A stretch of DNA of 64,000 nt from Erythrocercus mccallii (GCA_013397435.1 VZRG01000030.1:1073477-1137476); one strand, 5' to 3'; positions 12,713-26,124 are shown, counted from the stretch's first letter. The notes: a model not told the origin generated them from the sequence alone. Translations and numbers: made by a program.

Positions 12713-15700
12713 ATTATGAGCTATCTGTAGCATGGTTCACTTTTCTGTGTATTCAGTCTTTCTGTGCTTTGTAAAATTCTGTTCCTTCTACTCCAAGCAC
12801 AGAGGTAGAGGTCTCCAGGAAATGACTGCTTATAATGTCATAAGGTGTTAAAATCAACTGTCAGTAACTTTAATATTTTCTTTTCTACTAAAAAAACCCA
12901 AACAAACACAGCTTTTCATAAACAGGATTATTTGTTTCAGTGTAGATATCTGATATCTTTTCTAAATGAAAACTAGCATGACAGAAATTTGCCTTTCCGG
13001 CATGTGAGAGAAATGGAATAATCCCAAATATAGCTGATTTTTTCCCCTTGATTAATCCACCTTGAAAGATGTTCTACATTACTTACCATTGGCAATGAGT
13101 ACATGATGGCACAGAATATTGGCACATTTGTCACAGAAACCTCTCTGCACTCATGGATCCATGCCCAGGTTTAAATTGTCTAGCATCCTGATTACAAGGG
13201 TACCAAGTACCTACTACGCAATTTAATCATTTAAAGCTGGGCTTGCTTCCTTGGCTTCCATAGTTTCCGTAAGTCCTGTGACAGTGCCAGAAATATGTCA
13301 GGGGATACAGTCTGGATACAAAAGCATTTTCTCACAGACGTTTCTTAAACTGCTATTTCATGTTTTATTGCTAATGCAATAAATAATGCATTAAATAAAT
13401 AATACTGAGTTAGCCAAAATTAACCCCGAAACTCCCTCTCCAAGCATGTACAGAAAGATATCTGTCCTCATTAACTCATTAAGCAGTAAAGAATTAATTT
13501 ATCTATGTTTCCCTCTGATCTCACCAAGGTGATAAATGAACAATTTCTCAGATGCCTAGTTATCTTCTGATCTGCTCTTTGCCCAAACAAAGTTAATATC
13601 TCTACCTCTTTCTTGTAAATTTGGAGTCTCCCATATTCCACTCTGTTCTCCGGCACTCTTTCAAGACCCATTGCACAGCTCAAATCTGAACTATGTTTCT
13701 AGGTAGTAGAGGAAAGGGCAAAACCCAGCAGCACTATTTTACCAAGTGGTTGGAGTTCGTTGGAAAAAACTATCCTTTGACTAAGAGATACCTGCAGGGA
13801 GAAAAGAGAAAGAAAATTGTAGCACCATGCCATGGTAAAAAAACATTTTTTCCTTTTCAGTACAGGATAATTTATCAGCCTTTTCTCACTCCAGGACAAG
13901 GGTTAGAAAATACCATTAGGATCAGCATGGGTTTTGCGTAACAAGAAAATAAAATAAAATTCCTACCTTGATTCCCATCCAGCGCTAATGTGCATGGTTT
14001 ATCAGTGATGATCTAGAAGTGCATCAACAGCCTTACAGAGATGTTAAGGATCACCGTGTGTCCTCTTCTGACTGCAGTGTTTGCAGTATCTCTGTGGAAA
14101 ATCTCAAACTGCATATCTGTGAGGACCAGGTGAACAGAACAGTTATTCTGCAGATATTTGCCCATCCACATCAAAGCATCTGTCATGCTTGAACATAAAT
14201 AACTGGGAGCCACAGAAATACAGGATAAGGATGGATGTGTGTTCAAGTCCAGTCTGAATGAGGAGATAAAAGCAGTTTCTGGTCTACTTGTGCACATTCA
14301 TTTGTAACTATGACTGTGATAGGATAGCCCTGAGTGGTACCCTTATGGCACGCAATGCACTATCAATAAACAACACATGTACTGAGGCCAATCTATACCT
14401 GAAAGGAGGATGAAACTTTTCTGTAGCTGGTGCAGCTGTGTCCTTGCAGCAGTGATGGATTCAAAAAAATAGGTAGTAATTCCAGACCTACTGCTGTTGT
14501 GCATGGAGCTCAGACACTTTCAGGAGCATCACTTAAGGCTGCCCAGCAGCAGTTGCCTTAGTTCCTCACATCCTCTTGCTTTCTGTGCATTTTATCCCCC
14601 TGAGCAGAAGCAGGTGCACCACTGTCAGTTCTGGTGCTAGCACTCGAAGCAGAAGATTACAGCAGGGTGTATTTGCTGTTCTCTCTTTCCTCAGGCAGGG
14701 CAATGGGGTCATGGCCTCCCGCACCAATGCCACAACACTGCTATAACTGCTGGGGGAAAACAGGCTTGGAAGAGAGATCTTGCTTTTCAGTTCCATTTTT
14801 CCTTCTGCACCATGTGACAAAATGAAGTGTGACACTGCAATGTCAATTTCCTGCATATACTCTGGATGCTGATTTTTAAAGCAACATTTTTAAAGAAGAA
14901 GAAACCATGGAAATTGCCCACAGCTCTGAGACAACATTCAGAAAATATGTTTTTTGTTTTCTCTAGGCAGCTGATTCACAGGCTCTTACACTATACACGC
15001 ATTTTAGAGTAAGCTGCTGGGTTTAGAATTCCTCATCTCTGCTTGCAGTTGCCCTTTCTGTAGCCATCTCTTTCCTATGCAATGACAACTTTTAATCCAT
15101 CAACTATAGCCCTAGAAAAAGAGAAACTGTTTCCTTGGCATTTCCTGCAGGTAAAAGAAGTCAGAATGAAGCTGTAAATGTGGGGTTTGGGTGAACAGCA
15201 CTAGCACTAGCTATAGCATAAGGAAACATTAAGCAGGAGAAAAGAAAGAAGACCAAGAACAATGGTGGTTCCAGTTCCATTTCATGAAGTTTTTGACGGT
15301 ACTACTGTCACAAGTGGCAACAGAAGGGACATCGAAACATGTCTCCAGAAGTCACACACTGGGCAGCAATACTGGTACTAACAAAGCCAAGGTTCCTATC
15401 AATGTGTGCTTTATCCCTGAATTTCCTTATGTGTAAAAAGCAAAAGCCCCAGTCAATGCATTCTCCATGTCTGGAGATTTTTAAACGCTGACTACATAGG
15501 GCTTCTGCTCCTCAAATATCTTATTAGGGTCAAGACCGACCACAACTTCTCTATTGTGTCTGTTGGTCTCTTTCTTTAGCCACATACTTATCTGTTGAAT
15601 TTCTACTTCAACCCCATACAAATACATCTGGCTTCAAATCTTTTCAACAGAATCAAGACACGTGTAACAAGCAAAATATGTCTGCATTAGATTCATTTAC

Positions 15701-17423
15701 TCAGGAAACCAATGTCTACACATCAAAAGGAAAAAATTCTCTGTACAGGCTGCTGACACTCGTACCTTTAATTAATGCTCACTTAGTTCCACAAAATCCT
15801 TTCAGACACTCCTATATATGAATTCTGCAAGTGGGAAAATGTGGCAGCAAAAGTCTTCCCAAAGCAAGATAATTTAGACTCTTTAATGTCATGAATAAAA
15901 GGTGAAAATTACTTGCTCCAAAACTGTTGTGAAATAGGTATCACTGTTTTGTCAACACTTCTCAAGGCTACAAAATTCCAACATTTACAAAGGAGCATTA
16001 AAGTCACCACTAATCACAGTCACTTGCCATTTTAATACACCTGGAAGATTTTATCCTGATTTCCACAGTCTTCCATTAGATCTCAGCAATAGAAGCCAGA
16101 GAATAATTGAATTTACAGAAGAAAATAGACTGAAACTTTTTTCAGAGGTGCTGTTCCACTCCTATAACAGGGTCATCTAAAAAAGTGCTTCCCAATGCCA
16201 GTACATTATCTAAAGCTTTTAATTCTCTCTAGATTTGACTGATTCCTAAAATATAAAACTTAATATTTAAAGCTCTCTCCTCTCCCAATCTTCCCCCCAG
16301 TTTTTCTTTCATTGTAAACCTCATAGGGTTTTCTGGCAACACACACTGTACCATATATTCAATACTACTGCCTTCTATACAATTTCACGTTACTAAATTG
16401 TATAGAGCTTGCACCAAAGAGAAACACTCTTCAGAGTAATACAGCAGCATACTCCTGGTCTCAGAAAGATTTTCTTATGTTTGTCATCAGCCATGTAAGC
16501 AAACACTATCAGTGAGCAATACAGAACTCACGAGGAATGCAGCCTCGTTTACAGATGCATATGCCTGTGCAAAATACACGTACTCAAGAAGACTTTCAGC
16601 AGGCCAGTCATATTTAAGATGACAGAGGAAATAAAAGAGAGAATTTGTTTGATTAAAGATATTAAATAATTTTCCTAGTATTGTAAAACATGGCCTTTTA
16701 TTCCACTCTTGTGCTGGGCTGAATTTTTTACTGAAGAAAATGCCTTTTAAAAGAGACAGCTTAAAGCTTTGCTTCTGAGTTCCCCATAGTGCAATGCACT
16801 TATTCACTCAAGTGCTGCAGGCCAAATGCCTCTAGTTCCAAAGGAATTCAGTGGGAGCTTTGGTTTACATGATACAGACAATCAGCAGATCACACAATTT
16901 GCAAAAACAGTGTGGCCCCCAGGCCTTTCCTGTATCAGTGAACAAGGCAGCCATCAAACCTGCCACACAGACAAGGCTCCAGCAGGCTTCAAATTGTGCA
17001 GAACCCCAAGAGCAGCAGCAGCATCTTCTGTGATGTCAAACCGCTCTCCTGTATTGCACAGTGACTGGAATGGAATAGCAAAACTCCAAACAAACAACAA
17101 AAAAGTGCACCTTGCTTGAAAAATTACTCCTTATATTGAAGAATTTATCACATAGAATTTTCTCTCAGGTCATAGTTATTAGAAAATCTATCTAGGCATC
17201 ACCACGAGAAAGCCATCACACCTTGTCCTATCTTTGTCAAGAAAATGCACTTGCCAACAAGCCACAGTGTGGTGTTTCTTCACAGCACAGATCTGTTCAG
17301 CCAGCACAACCTGACCCAGCCAAGCTCAGCTTGCCTCCTCCACCTGCCATTTTCCATTGCCTAAACATCTTTGTGGCTGCCTAACACACTCCTTCCAATA
17401 AAAGAGGGCCTATCACTGATTAT
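12713..17423. other. Unique DNA without recognised genes
   Basis: No gene, RNA or clear transposon seen. A somewhat more GC-rich patch at 14,560-14,860 carries overlapping open frames of 63 and 96 codons on opposite strands. Neither resembles a known protein and neither is flanked by convincing splice or promoter signals. Confidence 0.55.
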
Positions 17424-17530
17424 GGTATTCCAGATGCAGCTTGACATGTGCTAAAGTCAGTCTAAAAGTGCTGAAATAGAGGAGAACAATAATTTCCTTT
17501 GACTTTCTGAATGTACTCCAAAAAGATTTT
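17424..17530 (-). mobile_element. Small decayed CR1 fragment (minus strand)
   Basis: The stretch 'ggtattccagatgcagcttgacatgtgctaaa' followed by 'aatagaggagaacaataattt' and 'cctttgactttctg' parallels the CR1 block that normally reads 'gtattccagatgtggtctgac...gaatagaggggaataatcacctcccttgacctgctgg'. Only this block is recognisable. It is an old remnant and the ends are uncertain. A chance match is less likely because three successive sub-blocks keep CR1 order and spacing. Confidence 0.5.
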
Positions 17531-20500
17531 ACTTTCAGCTCACAAGTCTTAAATGGTGTTTCAAAACTTGCCAGTATCTAGCTACCTCCTACTTCTTCCA
17601 TTATATATATTTTTTCTCTTTTCTTTCTGGGATAGTTTGTTTGGGTTTTGTTGATTTGGGTTTGGTTTTATTTTTCTTTTTGGTGATTTTGGGGTTTTTT
17701 ATGGTTTGCTTGTTTGTTTGTTTAGGTTTTGGTTGTTTAGGTTTTAAAATTTTTAAATCTTGAAAATTTTTTTATTGTTTGGGGAGGGGGTTTTGTTTGC
17801 TTTCGGGGTTTTTTTGGGTTTTTTCCAGTTGGTTCCTTTTTCATGATACTTCCACCCGTTTCCCCTACTAATGCCATTCTGAGGCTAAACTTTTGTGGAA
17901 AAATTCAGTCAAAATGGTACAGCAATTTCTGAACTGACAAGTAGAAATACATTACTCCAACCAATCTGAAAAATTTTGACAGGTTCTGCTTTGGGTCAAA
18001 AAAATACTTTTTCCTATCCTTATGAAAGACTGCCAAAGTCTGGTGGCTTAAAATACATCAAAATATTACAGTTCATATGCACTCAGATAAAATCCAGCAA
18101 CCAAAATCTCTGAGGGTTCTGTCTGAAGTGGACACACTTCAATTTCTTGCAAAGTTTAGCACTCCCCAGGCTGCACAGCTCTAGACCAGATGGATAAGAC
18201 TGCCATGGAGATCCATATAGTAGTGGCTTCAGGTGAGGGTGGATTTGCATTGCTCTGGCAGAGACTATTTTGAGAAAATCACTTGGGAAAACCTCTCTTT
18301 GTGGGCTCAGAAAAAAAAATGAACTTAGCAGGAGGACTTTTATGAGACAAAGTTCATAATTTAGAGATGATAGGATGAAAAATAGTTAAGGAAAGTTAAA
18401 TATAGTTACGAAAAGTATATTTTTATTGACAGACCTATGAAATTCCTTAGTCACATTCTGACAGATGTAGCTGATTGTCAGGCTTGGCTGGTAGCAAATG
18501 CTTCTGCATCTTTTTTGTAAACAACTATCTGTTCAGACTGCTTACAGCAGCAAGAGACAAGCCCATCTTCTACTGAAAACATAAAATGTTTATCCACCAC
18601 CTGCTAGGAAGGCTTTTGTTACTTGAAATTTGTCTTTTGAACTCTGTGGAAAGCTCGTGTGTATTCTAAATGTATTTTCAAATAATTAAGCAGTTTTGAT
18701 GCCTTAAAACATGTTTTCTTCAAAATAAATAACAGATTTTATCACTTGAATTGACTTTTAAATATTTGTAAAAAGGTTCAGGATGAAGTACCCTAGAGAG
18801 AATAAGTTTCTCAATTCCCAGAAAGCCAGGCTGTAAATCCCTTATTGCCAATGGCAAACAGCAACTCACATGCATAACCTTGTGAGCACTGGTAAGAGCA
18901 ATTCTTCACTGATGGGAATTGAGCTTTCATTTTTCTAGCTCAGTATAGCACAAAATGGTCACTATCAGTCGATGTTCCTTATGGCATTCCTCAAAGTGAG
19001 CATCAAATATCCTTCTGGAAAGATCTCTCAAGGAAATCCAAAAAAAACCAAATCACCAGAAGTCACCATTTACTGGAGCAAAAGTTAGGTGCCCTTGCAA
19101 TGGAAAAAACATTTTCTGATAAAAGGCTGCACTGGCAATTTTATTTTACAGAAACCTGGAACCAAACACCACACACTGTACAGGCAACGTAAAACAGTCA
19201 GCAGCAATTAACGCTGGTCAGTGTCGACTTGGGCTGAAGGTGAGCCAGGCGCTGTGGGAACAGGGCACGCTCAGCTCTCTGCTACTAAACCCCAGCAGCT
19301 ATTGTCATTTATAATGGGAGTCTGACTGTGGAGAATTTGAAAGATAAATAATGGCATACCAGCAAGCATTTATCAACAACAACATCATTAAAACACTGGG
19401 CAGAGACTTTTTTTAGAAGTCTTCATCAGCTCTAGGAGAATTCCTCCCTGCATAGTGGCAGTGCTCTTAAAAAGAATACATCAGTGGATTTTAGAGCAGG
19501 AGAACATTGCTAGCAATTGTCTGACCTAAATATACAAAATCACATCCACATAAAATACTTTAAAAATAATGCCGCTAAGGTCAAATAACCCAGCATTCAA
19601 AATTCTCAAAATGGCAGTACTAAGGTTGCCTGCATGACCTTAACTCAGCAACCCTTCATTCAGCCTACCTCAGCCTGACTGCAGAGAATGGACAAGCCTC
19701 CATAAATAGGCAGCTAATCAGCTGCTACTTTTGCCCCTGTATCTCAGAGCAGCAGTGAAGGCATACAACAAAAACCCAGCCCCAGGACTGCCTGTCATTT
19801 CACAGGTCATTACAGACCCAGAGCAACCTCTCAGCGACCCCAGGCTGCGCACTCACAGGGCATTCAGCAACACTGTATCAAGGCCGAGACTGAAGGAATG
19901 GGAAAGGCATAGGCCAGATATTTACAGTCTTTTCGAAACCTGTCTGCCATTTTAAGAGTCTAAGTCCAAAACTTAGAAGTTTTGCATCACCACTTTTTGT
20001 TGTGCCTGCAGTCCTTTACAGGTAAGAAAATACCTGCTTCTAGTTGTACAGAAAAGAGCTTGTGTCCAAGCAGTGCTACATTTCTCAAGAGCAATCTTAT
20101 ACTCCAAATGAAATCCCATACTTGACTCTTTTCTGACCTCAGTGGTCCACTGTGGTAATATATTTATCAAGTTCAAAGGCTAGAGGGAGAGGCAGTGTGC
20201 CAGCCCTCTCTTTTATCACTCTTTAGCACTGGTCATGGTGTTCACATCAGGCTGAATAGCTCTGTGTTTCAAAGTATTCTTTCCTCAAATAGGTTTGTGT
20301 ACATCTTTGGGTGATATTCTCATTCCATTAAATAAGCATTTTGTGAGCAGGCACACGTAGCACCAGCAGGACTGCCCACCACAACAGCCTTTGATACCAC
20401 AGTGTCAGCACAATTAACTTTTGTTTCTGTTATAGATGAATCTAAGGTATAATTCGTGCTAATATATTTTATAAGAATATTTTGTTAAAACGTAGAAATA

Positions 20501-20650
20501 GTCTTTGTATAAAAATCCGGCTTTCCTCTGAGAAAGATACCAGACAGCAAGCACGCTGCAGAGGGGTGGGACTCACACTCAAATACCAGAGATAAGAAAC
20601 AGCTATTGTATCCCAGCAAGGCAATGGACACTCCATTCAGCCGGCAGAAG
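17531..20650. other. Unique DNA with a G/T-rich tract
   Basis: Apart from the G/T-rich tract at 17,625-17,830 I see no gene or transposon. The section 19,190-19,390 has a different, less repetitive composition and could be conserved non-coding DNA, but this cannot be judged from a single sequence. Confidence 0.5.
17625..17830. repeat. G/T-rich low-complexity tract with clustered G runs
   Basis: About 200 bases are made almost only of T and G on the plus strand, including three GTTT units near 17,709. Around 17,781-17,820 four runs of three or more G occur in about 40 bases, which could allow a G-quadruplex on the plus strand. The strand asymmetry is strong. It might be a degenerate simple repeat. 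Confidence 0.75.
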
Positions 20651-21110
20651 TGTGAACAACCCCTCCCAACACAGCAAAATCAAAATACTTAACTTTAATC
20701 ATCGGCCCAGGAACAAACTATCAAGCTTAAACACCGTCCTTTCAGAAACAATGATTGCTTCTGTCTCAAACTCAGAAACACCCAGGCACGTAGAAACTAC
20801 ATTGTTTAATTCTGAGAAGATGTCAACCTACCAAAAGATCCCTATACCTGATTTGTTCACCCCCGCCACAGGCTATGGAGGACAGTATAAAAACCCATGG
20901 CACGGGAGCTCAAATTGTGGAAACAGAGGGGGTGTCCTTTTGACGCTGAAACTCTGTCCCACCAGGCACCGTGTTCCCGGGCCGGCACCTTGGACTTTGG
21001 TTTGTGGCTTGCTTTTCTACTTTCCAAATTTATCCGAATTGTAACCAATAAATTCATTTCATATTTCATTAAGATGGGATTGGAGATTTTTCATTTATAA
21101 CATTTCCACA
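20651..21110 (+). mobile_element. ERV LTR, plus-strand copy of an inverted pair
   Basis: A TATA box (GTATAAAAACCC) lies at 20,885-20,896. It is followed by a GC-richer stretch with GACGCTGAAAC, CCACCAGGCACC and CCCGGGCCGGCACC, and then an AATAAA polyadenylation signal at 21,047-21,052. The likely ends are TGTGAACAAC at 20,651 and TTTCCACA at 21,110, giving TG...CA. The order U3, TATA, R, AATAAA, U5 supports a plus-strand LTR of about 460 bases. No polypurine tract precedes it, no clear primer-binding site follows it, and no target-site duplication is visible, so a solo LTR is most likely. A related copy on the opposite strand lies just downstream. Confidence 0.75.
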
Positions 21111-21261
21111 GCATCCAACTCAAAACAGGCTCATATGTTCTGTCCTCAGTACACATATTTCAGATGGAATAAGGCAAATACCAGGCAAAGGGAGTCCACT
21201 TTGAATCATCCAGTATCCCTTTGGATAACCTAATCGGAACCCAGAAAACAGAGGAAAGACA

Positions 21262-21840
21262 AAAATGTTATAGATGAAACGCCAATCAAAATTAATAAAC
21301 AAAAATTAAAATCTATTAACTATATACAATTTAGGAAAAGACCACGATACAAACCAATTGAGTGCCAGGCCTAGGAATCTGACACTGGTGGAACAGAGAA
21401 ATGGCGTCTAACTGGACATCCCCTCCTCTGTCCACGTGTTCCCCCTAGAAAGTCCAGTTTTCATAGGGCTTTGGTAGCCTTCAGGCGGGGGCTAACAATA
21501 GTCCGTTATGAAATTGATGTGCCTATGATGGTCCAGTGTTGGTTTGCAGCCGGTCTGAAAAGGTTTCTCCACCCTGCCATCTCAAAGCTGATAGCCCTCG
21601 ATGAGCTGATTATTTCGGTTGATGGTTTTGTTTTTCCCGTTCTGCACTGGTTTCTTTGTCTGGTTTCTGAGGTGTTCAGCTTCACATCTGGGTGGAGAGT
21701 CTCTCTTTTGAGTCCTGGTGCTTGGTTGCCTTTGTCAAATGTCCTGTTATCAGCTCCGGCAATCAACACCAATGGTCGCCAGTTGGCCACAGCAATTAGC
21801 CTGTTCAGCCAGCTCGCCCTTGACTATACAAATGTAAAAT
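21262..21840 (-). mobile_element. ERV LTR, minus-strand copy of an inverted pair
   Basis: Read on the minus strand, this contains blocks that align in order with the plus-strand LTR at 20,651-21,110. GTGGACAGAGGAGGGGATGTCC pairs with GTGGAAACAGAGGGGGTGTCC, GACGCC with GACGCT, CTGTTCCACCAG with CTGTCCCACCAG, and TTCATCTATAACATTT with TTCATTTATAACATTT. The two are therefore divergent members of one family in opposite orientation. The strong AATAAA of the other copy is not preserved. The 123-codon plus-strand frame at 21,471-21,842 and the 94-codon minus frame at 21,506-21,790 lie inside this element and are not genes. The outer (5') boundary near 21,840 is approximate. Confidence 0.65.
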
Positions 21841-22599
21841 AAGAAGTCTGACTCTGAAGTGCTTCTCTTGCAAGCTGCTGTTTTTGGTTTTTACTTTACC
21901 AAGAGCAGTTTGGTTACAACATAAACTTATATCCAAATATTAACTTTAATTACCCATAAATAACAAGCATGAATTAATTTCAATCATTCATATATAACAA
22001 AAAGAACACACTTCTCTAGAAGTAAGACAAGTAGCAAACCTCTGGTTCTTTAGTCAGCTTTGATAATTGAAACCTTTCATATATGAACTTGAGACCTCCC
22101 AAGAATCCATCCCTACTGCAGAGCATAGGGCCCTGCAGAGACCCAAGCCAGCAAGTCTGCCATTTCCAAATGGTAAAACAATCAGCAGGCAGACATAAGA
22201 AACATCAGTTGCTGTTCTGGATGCAGGTGCTGGCAAAGCCAGCAGATCAAAGGCTCTACCTTTCCTAAGGTTGGAAGCTGTCAGAAAGCTCTGTTCTATC
22301 ACTCCTTCCTCAGCCCATGGATCTAGTCAAGGCAGAACATTTTTTTTCCACCACAGGGAGAGCTACACCAGCATTCTCACAAAGATGTGAGAAGATTTCC
22401 TGCCTTGACACCTGGTTTCTGACTGTATTCATGAAATCTAATCCTCCAAGCTGCTGTGCTGAGGAGGATGGGATTTGTTAAGGCTTTGAAGACCCCAGGC
22501 AGGTAATTCCTGAGGTAATTCTGAAAGCAAAACAAAGTGACAGTCTGCTCCCTGATCCGTTTTTCTAGGAAAATTACATTTTACGGCCAATTCTGTCCT

Positions 22600-22830
22600 T
22601 ACACACTGACTATAAAATTAACTTATTAGCTGACTCAACTCCATTTTATGTGAAGGATTGAGAAGGATTGCCTCCAGCCCTTGTCCCTTTAACTCTAATT
22701 ATCAAGTGTATACCAGATTAAATTCAGAATGAAGTAGCCGGGTCAGGCAATCTACTTAAAGTTTAATGGAAGTTAATGATTCATTGATCAAACTCATTTA
22801 TGTCTAATTAAACCCTTCCTGTATTATAAA
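22600..22830. promoter_or_regulatory. Candidate conserved non-coding element (homeodomain-type motifs)
   Basis: Within about 230 bases there are several TAAT/ATTA cores (for example CTAATTATCAAG, TTAATGATTCATTGATCAA and GTCTAATTAAACCC). The sequence is balanced and non-repetitive, unlike neighbouring low-complexity DNA. This is the texture often seen in vertebrate developmental enhancers in gene deserts. It is a guess from composition only; conservation has not been tested. Confidence 0.2.
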
Positions 22831-24756
22831 AGACAAGGGGGAAGTTTTATAATGCACCTCACTCCCTTTCTGCACATGGTGGATTTGTTGCAGAGCTCCA
22901 TGGAAAATTCACAGCATCTGCCTTTCGTGAGTGCATGGTTTGGCAGCAGCCCTGTAGATTTAAAAGTATAATTATCTTGGATGACTTCAGCAAATGGATG
23001 GGGTTTACACAATGCTGGCAAATACAATACCAGTATCCAGCTGCACACAGTCAGACTGAAAGCTGAGCTTGTATGCACCAGCACTGGCACAATGGCAGAG
23101 TCCAGGGAGCATAATAATAACCAGATCTGCATGTGGATCTCAAGCATGAGCCTCACTGGAATAAGGCAGCAGTGATGTTAAGCCTGAGACAGGGAGAAAA
23201 GCTATCTATTCCGCGTGGATGCACCTCAGTCTCTGCTCATGCTTCAAAACTGGCAAAGCAGCCAAGCATCCAAAGCATGGCACAGGCAGTGTTCAGCATT
23301 CACACATAAACAAGTGACAGGCAACCCACTGCAATGCTCAGGATCTATTCTTTCCTCCACTACTGTCCTCTCTTACTAAGTACTTTCTAGACATTGTCTT
23401 GTATCTAAAGATCTGATCACAGTACAATGCCCCTTACTGAGGGGCTATCCACCAGAGCATTACTTTTGTCACAGTTATTCAAGTCAATATAATTAATCAC
23501 AAATACCACGGCCTACTTACATATTTAACATTCTATTACAAAAATTTAAAATTTATACCATTCATGTGAAAAGTAAAAAAATTTTTTTAGTCTCAGGCTG
23601 CCAGGGTACAAAAGGAACTCTTTATTCTTTCTCTCTATTAGTTAGTTATTAGTTATTAGTCCTTCACATGTAGACAGGACTATACAGTCTTTAAAATTAT
23701 GCTTTTCAAGCCTTTTTAGATATACAGACCCATGAGATGGTATAGTGATATAAACTACTCTGGAGAAACAAAATTAAATGCACTGTAATAATCTTCTTTC
23801 TTCAGTAGTCTCTATCACTCCTCAGGTGTCTGACTAATACAAGATAAAACCAACTGGCCTTGTAGTTTGTTGAATAGCTTAAACGGTTTTGTGTTGGAGC
23901 AAGTGGTTTTCAGGAGATGGCAGAATACTTCTTTTTTATCTCCTATATTATTCTGGTTCTATGGTATTTTGCAAATCTGTGAGAATGTCTAATGATAACT
24001 TGTAGACCTATTCATTCTGCTTCCTGCTTATTAAGTCACAGTGGAGTATAGGTTTCAGAGTCTTCAAAACAACATTCCCACAGCATTCCTGATGGTCCAA
24101 TATAGCTGTCCGTTATGTAAACGCAAATTTTCACTTACCCTGATGTTAACGTGAATGGTTGTGTATATATTAAATGGATACCAACTCCCAGTTAATATCT
24201 GACTTGTCCCAAAGAATCGTTTTGAACCTGACCAGCTGTAGTTCATGAAGCAGCAGTAAGCTTTGAGGTTTTTTACTATTTTGCCTGTAACTCTCTCCAG
24301 CCCTGGCACACCAGAAAAACGTGGCAACCTGCACTCTGCTAAGTTGCAGATGAAACAGGCTTTCGGTAGCATTTCTTCTCATTTCCAAAATAATGGTCCA
24401 GGTTTTGACAGTTTTCTTTTACAAATCCTTAGCAGTTTTACAGTGGTGACTAGCTGTTGTTTTATGGCAGTAAGGAATGGCTCAATTTCTATTTTACAGT
24501 AAATTGCATAGACCAGCTATGAATACACTGAGGTTCATTATCTCAAATGGTACTGCTTGGCACTCCATTTCTGCCCAAATATTTTATTTCTTTGTCTATA
24601 ACTGTTCCAAGAAGTCAGTCAGTTCCCAGAAGTCTACAGAGAACCCTGTAATAATGAGGCTGTTTCTATAATTTGCAGTGGAAAGGTTATTTCCTATTTT
24701 TTTCCAAGGTCTATTGGGAATGGCTTGTATTCTCATTGTTTCCTTTTGCTATTTGG

Positions 24757-24830
24757 ACTGCATTTAATTTAACTGCAATTAAATCAAATGGCAACTGCAA
24801 TTTAATTTAGCTGTTACTGCAATTAATTCT
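24757..24830 (+). repeat. Four-copy ACTGCA(A/T)TTAA-type short repeat
   Basis: Near-identical units begin at 24,757, 24,772, 24,794 and 24,816. Each reads ACTGCA followed by an AT-rich core containing TTAA. The spacing is 15, 22 and 22 bases. It could be a small decayed tandem repeat or a cluster of protein-binding sites; no gene lies beside it. Confidence 0.6.
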
Positions 24831-26124
24831 GTGCTCTCTGAAAGACTTGGTCAAGTTTGACTGGAATATGGCAGCTCTGGGTTTCCAGAGACAGACTTTG
24901 ATTCCAGATTGGTCACACATATCTTTTGCGGTGGAAAAAAGGAGTTCATTGTGACCTAGGCATTATGACCCAACCACCTCTAAATGTGCCACTGTATACA
25001 CTCAAATCATCTTGATATTTCCAGCAACCTCGAAAGACAGATGGGGTGTATCCTAGTTGCCAGACCATTCAGGGAGGATGATGCACATGAGTACTTGTAA
25101 CGTTTTATTTTGTAGATTTTTTTTACCAATTCTTTTCAGTCCCTGTCTTGTGTCTCACTCATAACTCTTAAACAACATGAAAATTAGAGGGGAACCACAA
25201 AAAAAGTGGAAACAAGAACATATGACCAAGAATGAATGAGGGAGTTACACAGCTCAGAAAAATAAAATCAAAAGAGGAATACACAAAATGAGTTACAGCT
25301 AGCAAGGAAATAAAATGTTTTAAGGAAAAGTTCACTGCATCAGAAACCCTTCTATATTTTTATAGAGTAAAAGAGAAATATAAGAGAATATAAGAAAAAA
25401 AAATAGAAAAAAATGCCTGCACTTTATACTTTGGAAGAACAACAAATAATGAATGACACAGATAAGACTGAAATACTGACATTTCCATCCTTGTTTTAGA
25501 ATGACACTATGGATAATAAAGGAGAGAGGAACATGGACCAGAATAAGCAAAAGACATCTTAAAAGTACGAAGGCAAGATAGATTTTTCCAATATAGCTGG
25601 ACCTGACAAAGCTCACCCCAAAGAATTTCAGGAACAGAATTGCCATCCCTTACAATTCAGAGGACAAAAGTGTCCCTCAGAAACAGAGAAAACCAAAGCA
25701 GCACTAGCAGTGTCTGTCTAAAATAACATTCTAACATGTATCAATCGAGTTTTTGACAGCCCCCAGGAAAATACCATCAAGAAATACTTAAATTATTGGT
25801 TACTATGAGCAAGAAGACAATAGCCTAATAAAAAATAATGATAAAACAATGATAAATTATATTATGCCAGTTTAATTTGGTATATTTATTAGGATTACTG
25901 GCCTAGATGATAAGGAGAAAGACACAGATATGACATTTATGTTATCCACCTAAACTTTTTCACATACCTGCATGATATTCTCACATCAGGAAAATACAAT
26001 TCAAAGGAAATGTCAGTGCATGAATACCTGATTTTAAAACAACGCTCACGTCCTAAGTCAGAATTTTCAGTCTCAAGATGGGATTTGGAGAGGTCTGAAG
26101 TGAATCCAGTACTAATCAGTATTT

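Noticed and set aside
21471..21842. 123-codon plus-strand open frame and 94-codon minus frame in the same place
   Set aside because: Both fall inside a minus-strand LTR that matches the neighbouring plus-strand LTR. They are by-products of LTR sequence.
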